Origin: Nitrospira sp.
GTDB taxonomy: Bacteria > Nitrospirota > Nitrospiria > Nitrospirales > Nitrospiraceae
Direction of reading: 5' to 3'
Length of the DNA stretch: 64,000 bases
Assembly (NCBI GenBank): GCA_030123625.1
Contig: CP126121.1
Location: 2,458,179 to 2,522,178, forward strand
Every line of letters begins with the position of its first letter. The first letter of the stretch is position 1. The notes beneath the pieces are model-generated. The model was given only the letters and a program-made list of their open reading frames with translations, had not been told where the DNA came from and searched no databases. The translations under genes and the position numbers were made by a program. Below, in pieces: positions 59,424 to 64,000 of the stretch.

Positions 59424-60146
59424 TCAGGCGATTGTTGCAGTCAAGTCATTGACAATATTATTGATATATGTCCGATGCGACAGGAGATCGCGCATTTGCT
59501 TCAGGATTCTGTCCCGTTCCGCCCTCGCCGGGCTCGTGGCTTCTCCGGTATCTTGTAGCTTATCCCAGTCGGCAAACAACTGCCGAAGTTTGGATTCCAT
59601 CTCTTCCTTGCGTCGCTCCAACGCCTCCTGTTCAGTCTGCAGAGTAACGCGGAGCCGGTGGCCCTGATCCGAACCACGATCCGATGCCCGGTATTCTTCC
59701 AGGGTATCTTGAAGCTCCAGAATTTCTTCGAAGAGATCGGCCGGCGGGGAAGTTCTAATGTCTTTGACCGACCCGGTCTCCAGAGCCAATAGGTATTCCG
59801 CTCGCTGAATGGGATCCCGGAGTGTGCGATAGGCAGTATTGAGAACAGCGGCATTGCTGAGGCTGATGGTCTGTTCGGCCTGGCTCTTGGTTTGATAAAA
59901 GTCAGGATGAAATGTCCGGCTCAGCTCGTAGAACTTGGCCTCCAATTTCTTTGGGTCGAGCGTGAGGCGCCGTGGAAACCCAAGACAAGTGAAATAGTCG
60001 GTTTCTTTTGAAACCGGCTGGACCTTCACGCAACGCTCACAGAAGTATTCCCCCGTCACTTCCGACTGACAATGCCAGCACATGCTACGGGCCATCTGCA
60101 GCTGGCGACGGGGATCTGAAGAAATTGATGATTGATCGTTAGCCAT
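59424..60146 (-). CDS. hscB: HscB J-protein with N-terminal tetracysteine zinc finger
   Basis: A 240-residue co-chaperone of HscA. Cys23, Cys26, Cys36 and Cys39 (CWHCQSEVTGEYFCERC) form a CxxC-x9-CxxC motif that precedes the J domain. The J domain has the HPD triad at 80-82 (FHPDFYQ) and the C-terminal helices that bind IscU. E. coli HscB lacks the tetracysteine part, whereas eukaryotic HSC20 has one. The gene start is 3 bases beyond a terminator-like U tract and has no Shine-Dalgarno site, so its expression is probably lower than that of iscRSUA. Confidence 0.9.
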   Translation of the reverse strand: MANDQSSISSDPRRQLQMARSMCWHCQSEVTGEYFCERCVKVQPVSKETDYFTCLGFPRRLTLDPKKLEAKFYELSRTFHPDFYQTKSQAEQTISLSNAAVLNTAYRTLRDPIQRAEYLLALETGSVKDIRTSPPADLFEEILELQDTLEEYRASDRGSDQGHRLRVTLQTEQEALERRKEEMESKLRQLFADWDKLQDTGEATSPARAERDRILKQMRDLLSHRTYINNIVNDLTATIA

Positions 60147-60149
60147 GAG

Positions 60150-60180
60150 CAAAAACGGGCATGGGCACCGTGCCATGCCC
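60150..60180 (-). terminator. Intrinsic terminator between iscA and hscB
   Basis: On the minus strand GGGCATGG and CCATGCCC (60180-60173 and 60164-60157) form a perfect 8-bp stem with an 8-base loop, followed by GTTTTTG. It lies just before the hscB start codon, so read-through must set hscBA expression. Confidence 0.75.
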
Positions 60181-60207
60181 GGTCGGCTTCTCCTGCTCGC
60201 ATCTTAA

Positions 60208-60564
60208 TCAGGCTGAGAATGATTCTCCGCAGCCGCAGGTCTTGTTGGCGTTCGGGTTGAGAAACTTGAAGTTTCCGCCCATGAGGTCCTTTTGGTAGTC
60301 CAATTGGGTTCCTTGGAGATAAATGGCGCTCTTCGCATCGACGATCACTCTGATACCATCGATCTCATAGACTTGATCGTACTGTCCGATCTTCTCATCG
60401 AAATTAATCGTGTAGCTGAGGCCCGAACAGCCTCCTCCCTTCACCCCGAGGCGGAGTCCGCCTCCTTCGATTCCTTGGACATTGATCAGTCGCTTAACTT
60501 CCTTCAAGGCTGCGTCGGTGAGCGAGATGATCGGAGCCTGCGTCTCGATATTTGTCGTGTCCAT
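60208..60564 (-). CDS. iscA: IscA / A-type Fe-S carrier
   Basis: A 118-residue A-type carrier. The three cluster ligands are Cys46 (GGGCSGLSY), Cys110 and Cys112 (CGCGESFSA). It carries clusters from IscU to target proteins. GGGAG stands upstream of the ATG at 60564; the extra 30 codons in frame upstream overlap iscU and are not part of the family. It follows iscU by 22 bases. Confidence 0.93.
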   Translation of the reverse strand: MDTTNIETQAPIISLTDAALKEVKRLINVQGIEGGGLRLGVKGGGCSGLSYTINFDEKIGQYDQVYEIDGIRVIVDAKSAIYLQGTQLDYQKDLMGGNFKFLNPNANKTCGCGESFSA

Positions 60565-60586
60565 TGTGACGCTCCCTTCGTGACCG

Positions 60587-60985
60587 TTACTTCGTGTCGA
60601 TCGGCTGCGCATCAGCCTTCTGCTGATAATCGGCCAATGCGGCTTTAATGGCATCTTCCGCGAGGACCGAGCAATGAATTTTCACCGGTGGAAGATTCAG
60701 TTCTTGCACAATATCCGTATTCTTTATTTTCTGAGCTTCCTCGATCGTCTTCCCCTTGAGCCATTCGGTGGCCAGGCTGGAACTGGCGATCGCGGACCCG
60801 CACCCGAAGGTCTTGAACCTAGCATCGACGATCGTATCGTCCTGCACCTTGATCTGCAGCTTCATCACGTCGCCGCACTCCGGGGCACCCACCATCCCGG
60901 TACCTATGCCTTCCTCGTCCTTCTTAAAGCTTCCCATATTACGGGGATTGTTGAAGTGATCGACGACCTTATCGCTGTATGCCAT
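60587..60985 (-). CDS. iscU: IscU scaffold protein
   Basis: A 132-residue scaffold. The cluster ligands are Cys37, Cys62 and Cys105, with Asp39 beside Cys37 (GAPECGD), and the HscA recognition motif LPPVK at 98-102. It receives sulfur from IscS and iron to build a [2Fe-2S] cluster. It lies 30 bases after iscS in the operon. Confidence 0.96.
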   Translation of the reverse strand: MAYSDKVVDHFNNPRNMGSFKKDEEGIGTGMVGAPECGDVMKLQIKVQDDTIVDARFKTFGCGSAIASSSLATEWLKGKTIEEAQKIKNTDIVQELNLPPVKIHCSVLAEDAIKAALADYQQKADAQPIDTK

Positions 60986-61015
60986 GATGTCCTCCGACTA
61001 TACGTTGTATCTCAG

Positions 61016-62233
61016 TTAGTGTGCCGCCCACTGAACGGATTTCAGGTCCACGCCCTCTTTCGCCATTTCATAGAGCGGGGACATTTCGCGCAACTTAGTC
61101 ACCACCTCAATAACCTTCTTGATCGTATAGTCAATCTCGTCATCGGTGTTGAAACGACCCAAACCGAAACGGATCGAGGAGTGAGCGAGCTCGGTTCCGA
61201 CGCCGAGTGCGCGCAATACATATGAAGGTTCCAGGGTGGCTGATGTGCAGGCCGAACCGGACGAGAGCGCAATATCCTTCATGCCCATGAGCAGTGATTC
61301 ACCTTCGACGTAGGCGAACGAAATATTGAGGTTGCCCGGCAAACGGTTCGTCGGATGGCCGTTCAGATAACTTTCTTCGAGAGCCGCCATGATGTCTGTC
61401 TGGAGACGGTCGCGCATCTTAGTCAGCCGTGCTGTCTCCACTGTCATTTCCTGCTCGCAAATTTCACAGGCTTTTCCGAATCCGACGATTAATGGTACCG
61501 GTAAGGTGCCGGACCGCATGCCACGTTCATGACCCCCTCCGTCCATCTGCGCCGCGATTCGTACGCGGGGATTCCGCTTCCTGACGTAGAGCGCTCCGAC
61601 TCCCTTGGGTCCGTAGATTTTGTGGGCTGAGAACGACATGAGATCGATGCCCATGGCCTGGACATCGACCGGTATTTTCCCGACACCCTGGGTGGCATCG
61701 CAATGGAACAGCACCCCTTTCGCTTTCGCGATCTTACCGATTTCCTGGATGGGATTGATCGTGCCGATTTCATTGTTGGCCAGCATGACCGAGATCAAGA
61801 TCGTCTTGTCGGTGATGGCATTTTGCACGTCCTGTGGATTCACCATGCCGAACTTGTCGACCGGCAGATAGGTCACGGTTGCCAGCCCTTTGGCTTCAAG
61901 AGACTTGGCCGTATCAAGCACGGCCCGATGTTCCGTGGTTGCCGTGATGATGTGGGTGCCTTTCTCCTTGTACATCTCCAAGGCGCCCTTCAACGCCAAA
62001 TTGTCCGATTCAGTGGCGCCGCTGGTGAAGACGATTTCTTTTGAGTCGGCCTTGATGAGCTTCGCAATCTGTTTGCGGGCTTGTTCCACCGCTTCTTCTG
62101 CGGCCCAGCCAAAGGCATGACTACGACTGGCGGCATTACCGAACTTTTCCACGAAATAGGGCAGCATGGCCTCCAGAACTCGCGGGTCCATGGGAGTGGT
62201 GGAATGGTTATCGAGGAAAATGGGAAGCTTCAT
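61016..62233 (-). CDS. iscS: IscS cysteine desulfurase
   Basis: A 405-residue PLP enzyme. The PLP lysine is Lys205 ([12 protein letters not shown]) and the persulfide cysteine Cys329 ([19 protein letters not shown]). It is group I, with the longer mobile loop before the C-terminus. It supplies sulfane sulfur for Fe-S clusters and probably for thio-tRNA. The start ATG overlaps the stop of iscR by four bases. Confidence 0.96.
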   Translation of the reverse strand: MKLPIFLDNHSTTPMDPRVLEAMLPYFVEKFGNAASRSHAFGWAAEEAVEQARKQIAKLIKADSKEIVFTSGATESDNLALKGALEMYKEKGTHIITATTEHRAVLDTAKSLEAKGLATVTYLPVDKFGMVNPQDVQNAITDKTILISVMLANNEIGTINPIQEIGKIAKAKGVLFHCDATQGVGKIPVDVQAMGIDLMSFSAHKIYGPKGVGALYVRKRNPRVRIAAQMDGGGHERGMRSGTLPVPLIVGFGKACEICEQEMTVETARLTKMRDRLQTDIMAALEESYLNGHPTNRLPGNLNISFAYVEGESLLMGMKDIALSSGSACTSATLEPSYVLRALGVGTELAHSSIRFGLGRFNTDDEIDYTIKKVIEVVTKLREMSPLYEMAKEGVDLKSVQWAAH

Positions 62234-62703
62234 CGTTCTACTCCTTGTGCCGAGGGAGACTGAATCGTGATGAGCGGTGTGCCGCCCATCATGTCTCCCA
62301 ACGTCATGTTATTCAGTAACTGATAGATGCTGTCTTGGATTTTCAGTAGCGGCGTGCGGATGTTACAGTGTTCAAGCTGCATACAGAATTCGCCATCTTT
62401 TTCGTGTGAGCAGTCGGTGATGGCAAGCGGGCCTTCGATGCTTTCGATAATTTGCGCAATCGTAATCTGCCTTGCACTTCGTGCCAGGAGATACCCTCCT
62501 TTGGGACCATTATGGCTTTCGATGAGGCCGTTCTTTGAGAGAACCTGAAGGACCTTCGCCAACAATTCCAAGGGAATGTTGTATTCTTCTGCGATCTCTT
62601 TCGTATTCACCACGCGGCCAGGAGTCACATCACCGAACTGGACCGAAGCAATGTGCTGCAGTGCCATGAGCGCATAATCGGCCTTTTTTGAAATCTTCAA
62701 CAT
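62230..62703 (-). CDS. iscR: IscR, Rrf2-family cluster-sensing regulator
   Basis: A 157-residue Rrf2 regulator. The winged helix is at the N-terminus ([43 protein letters not shown]). The [2Fe-2S] ligands are Cys98, Cys107 and Cys113 ([13 protein letters not shown]), close to the C-x5-C-x5-C-like spacing of IscR but longer in the first gap. Holo-IscR should repress its own operon. Palindromes between iscR and fdx are the probable sites. First gene of the isc operon. Confidence 0.93.
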   Translation of the reverse strand: MLKISKKADYALMALQHIASVQFGDVTPGRVVNTKEIAEEYNIPLELLAKVLQVLSKNGLIESHNGPKGGYLLARSARQITIAQIIESIEGPLAITDCSHEKDGEFCMQLEHCNIRTPLLKIQDSIYQLLNNMTLGDMMGGTPLITIQSPSAQGVER

Positions 62704-62711
62704 TCCTATTG

Positions 62712-62762
62712 CCGATCTGTTTGATCGGAGACTATAATGATCTCCGATCTATCCGGTCGGAT
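62712..62762. promoter_or_regulatory. Divergent iscR/fdx promoter with nested palindromes
   Basis: Three inverted repeats: CCGATC (62712-62717) with GATCGG (62723-62728); GATCGGAGA (62723-62731) with TCTCCGATC (62741-62749), perfect with a 9-base loop; and ATCCG (62751-62755) with CGGAT (62758-62762). The loop of the second holds overlapping -10 boxes for both directions: TATAAT on plus (62733-62738, toward fdx) and TATAGT on minus (62736-62731, toward iscR). Neither has a good -35, as expected for activator-dependent or derepressible promoters. Confidence 0.65.
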
Positions 62763-62837
62763 TAAGCGTAGCACGCAGGTTTCATTGGTGTCAATACACA
62801 GTCAGAGTCCAGCGCTATCTCAGAAAGGAACAGGCAC

Positions 62838-63254
62838 ATGGGCGGGACAAACCCGTATATTGAAAAGACCGATTATGAGCTTCCCAAAGTCTCCTATACC
62901 GTGACATTTATTCAGCCGAATGGGAGTTCGACCGCAGTCTCAGTCGATCCTACAAAGATTCCCTACGGTGTTACTGGCCTGCCGGGAAGCATTTTAGATA
63001 TTGCAATGGGTCACGGAGTGGATTTGGAGCATGTCTGTGGTGGTGTGGTTGCTTGTTCGACCTGTCACGTTATCGTGAAACAGGGATTGGAAACTTGCAA
63101 TGAGGGAACCGACGATGAGTATGATCAGTTGGACGAAGCCCCCATGACGACATTACAGTCTCGTCTGGGGTGTCAGTGTGTGCCGAACGGAACCAAGGAT
63201 ATCGTCGTCGAAATTCCGGCCGTCAATAAAAATCTCGTGCGGGAGGGGCATTGA
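62838..63254 (+). CDS. fdx: [2Fe-2S] ferredoxin of the ISC type
   Basis: A 138-residue adrenodoxin-type ferredoxin. Ligands are Cys67, Cys73, Cys76 and Cys112 (CGGVVACSTCH and GCQC), the spacing of ISC ferredoxins. It gives electrons for cluster assembly on IscU. It is divergent from iscR, not in the operon as in E. coli. An N-terminal extension of about 18 residues is present. Downstream convergent gene is a reductase-like flavoprotein, possibly its electron donor. Confidence 0.92.
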   Translation: MGGTNPYIEKTDYELPKVSYTVTFIQPNGSSTAVSVDPTKIPYGVTGLPGSILDIAMGHGVDLEHVCGGVVACSTCHVIVKQGLETCNEGTDDEYDQLDEAPMTTLQSRLGCQCVPNGTKDIVVEIPAVNKNLVREGH

Positions 63255-63259
63255 TTCAT

Positions 63260-63336
63260 ACGCGTTGTTCGTTAAACGTTATTGGTTAAACGCAAGAATG
63301 AGGGTCTCGCGGTTAACGGTTACGATTCACGATAAC
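63260..63336. repeat. Degenerate heptamer array between fdx and the reductase gene
   Basis: Units by sevens: ACGCGTT, GTTCGTT, AAACGTT, ATTGGTT (GTT every seven bases, 63264-63287), AAACGCA, two irregular units, then GCGGTTA, ACGGTTA, CGATTCA, CGATAAC. Here both gene ends point toward each other, so this array is in a convergent gap. It is the least regular of the six. Confidence 0.6.
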
Positions 63337-63341
63337 TCTCT

Positions 63342-64000
63342 CTAATCGTACGTCTCTATCTTCACCTCTTTTCGATCGTACCCTCTCTCCATCAAATATG
63401 CACGCAGGGGCCGGACGAACGCTTTGGTCCCACAGATCATCGGAATCACTTTTGACTGTCCTTGGACCAGCGGCGTGAGCATGGACAAGGTTTTTCCCAC
63501 GGCTTCCGACTCTCCGTTTCGAGCGACCAGCGGAAGATAACGGAAAGAGGGATGTTGCATGGCCATGGTGAGCCATTCTGGATGAAACAGGACCTCATCC
63601 TCTTGGGGCGCTACGGCAATCAATAAAACGGGAGTTTGGATTTTCAAAAAAAACATCTGTTTAAGAAGGCATCGCATTGGGACAAGACCGGTGTAGCGTC
63701 CAATCAGCAGCAGCTCTCGATCCAGTGGTTGAGGCAGGATGAAATTTCCGTAAGGGCCCGACAACGGAACTTCATCTCCAGATCTCAGCTCATAGAGATA
63801 ATTGGAACCCAATCCTTGGGGGACGCGATCAAATATCAGCGTGAGTTCCCCATACGGGGACGAAGGATCGGCCATGGAATATGCGCGGTTGAGCGGCTGC
63901 TTTGGTCCCACCGGCAGTTTGAGAGAGACCCACTGCCCCGCTTGAAAAGGAATCTTGCTAGTCTTGGGCTTGACGACGAGTTGGCGGACGCGGGGCGTGA
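63342..64000 (-). CDS. Ferredoxin-NADP reductase-like flavoprotein, 5' end cut by window
   Basis: At least 219 residues, open to the window edge. The FAD-binding barrel has FQAGQWVSL and RAYSMADPS (RxYS motif), the GPYGNF loop for the isoalloxazine, then the NAD(P) domain (LLLIGRYTGLVPMRCLLKQ, PMICGTKAFVRPLRAYL). It is of the FNR or phenol-hydroxylase reductase superfamily. A ferredoxin or iron-sulfur domain could precede it beyond the window. Convergent with fdx, a plausible redox partner. Confidence 0.82.
   Translation of the reverse strand, partial: TPRVRQLVVKPKTSKIPFQAGQWVSLKLPVGPKQPLNRAYSMADPSSPYGELTLIFDRVPQGLGSNYLYELRSGDEVPLSGPYGNFILPQPLDRELLLIGRYTGLVPMRCLLKQMFFLKIQTPVLLIAVAPQEDEVLFHPEWLTMAMQHPSFRYLPLVARNGESEAVGKTLSMLTPLVQGQSKVIPMICGTKAFVRPLRAYLMERGYDRKEVKIETYD

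Noticed and set aside
1-64000. tRNA, rRNA, riboswitch or phage genes
   Set aside because: Reading both strands I found no cloverleaf, rRNA segment, known riboswitch core or phage structural gene. Absence from reading alone is not proof.

Overview
The window reads as chromosomal DNA of a Nitrospira-like bacterium (phylum Nitrospirota). Genes are dense, base composition is moderately GC-rich, and many genes are stress, redox or lipoprotein genes. The mix includes several universal stress proteins, a PPi-type phosphofructokinase, a rubrerythrin / Fe-S protein / DUF3501 trio and a complete isc operon. The genus call is an inference from gene content and style: no rRNA, no ribosomal protein and no nitrite oxidoreductase gene lies in the window. 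I found no tRNA, rRNA, CRISPR array, prophage or intact insertion sequence.

Layout. 1-11.6 kb: a ParDE module cut by the window edge, a possibly Tat-exported cysteine hydrolase, small lipoproteins, a Usp, a type II NADH dehydrogenase, two MITE-like elements, a very large AsmA-like protein, then HicBA and VapBC. 11.7-17.5 kb: a six-gene TetR-controlled ABC exporter operon of the YbhGFSR type. 17.6-20.6 kb: a Lon-family protease with a ribosome-hibernation/cold-shock fusion protein. 20.8-27.0 kb: two nucleotide-using kinases, a SWIM-SNF2 helicase and a Phd/RelE pair. 27.0-32.5 kb: one tightly packed minus-strand operon combining NAD salvage (nicotinamidase, nicotinate phosphoribosyltransferase) with a Usp, a zinc-ribbon protein, a cytochrome c, a pentapeptide-repeat protein and a hydrolase. 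32.7-40.8 kb: a stress block with a 31-residue membrane microprotein, a cupredoxin, three more Usp genes, PPi-phosphofructokinase, a cysteine-bearing MarR regulator and lipoproteins. 41-44.3 kb: rubrerythrin trio and a tandem pterin synthase. 44.6-50.8 kb: two patatin-like lipoproteins flanking a decayed segment (frameshifted gene, truncated HicA), then two paralogous secreted proteins with His-rich tails. 50.9-57.3 kb: thioredoxin, peroxiredoxin, BipA/TypA and penicillin-binding protein 1A. 57.3-64 kb: iscR-iscS-iscU-iscA-hscB-hscA-iscX on the minus strand, a divergent ferredoxin, and the end of a ferredoxin/flavin reductase.

The most unusual signal is not a gene. Six short intergenic gaps (70-105 bp) are filled almost completely by degenerate heptanucleotide arrays. 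At the clearest loci the left half and the right half are reverse complements (for example GCTGAGT units, a spacer, then ACTCAGC units), so the RNA or single-stranded DNA could fold. The heptamer word differs from locus to locus but is partly homogenised within each, and several arrays run into the neighbouring start or stop codon. Other regulatory structures worth attention are a terminator-like hairpin at the predicted transcription start of bipA, a terminator between iscA and hscB, and promoter/operator palindromes in front of iscR/fdx, the TetR operon and three toxin-antitoxin operons.
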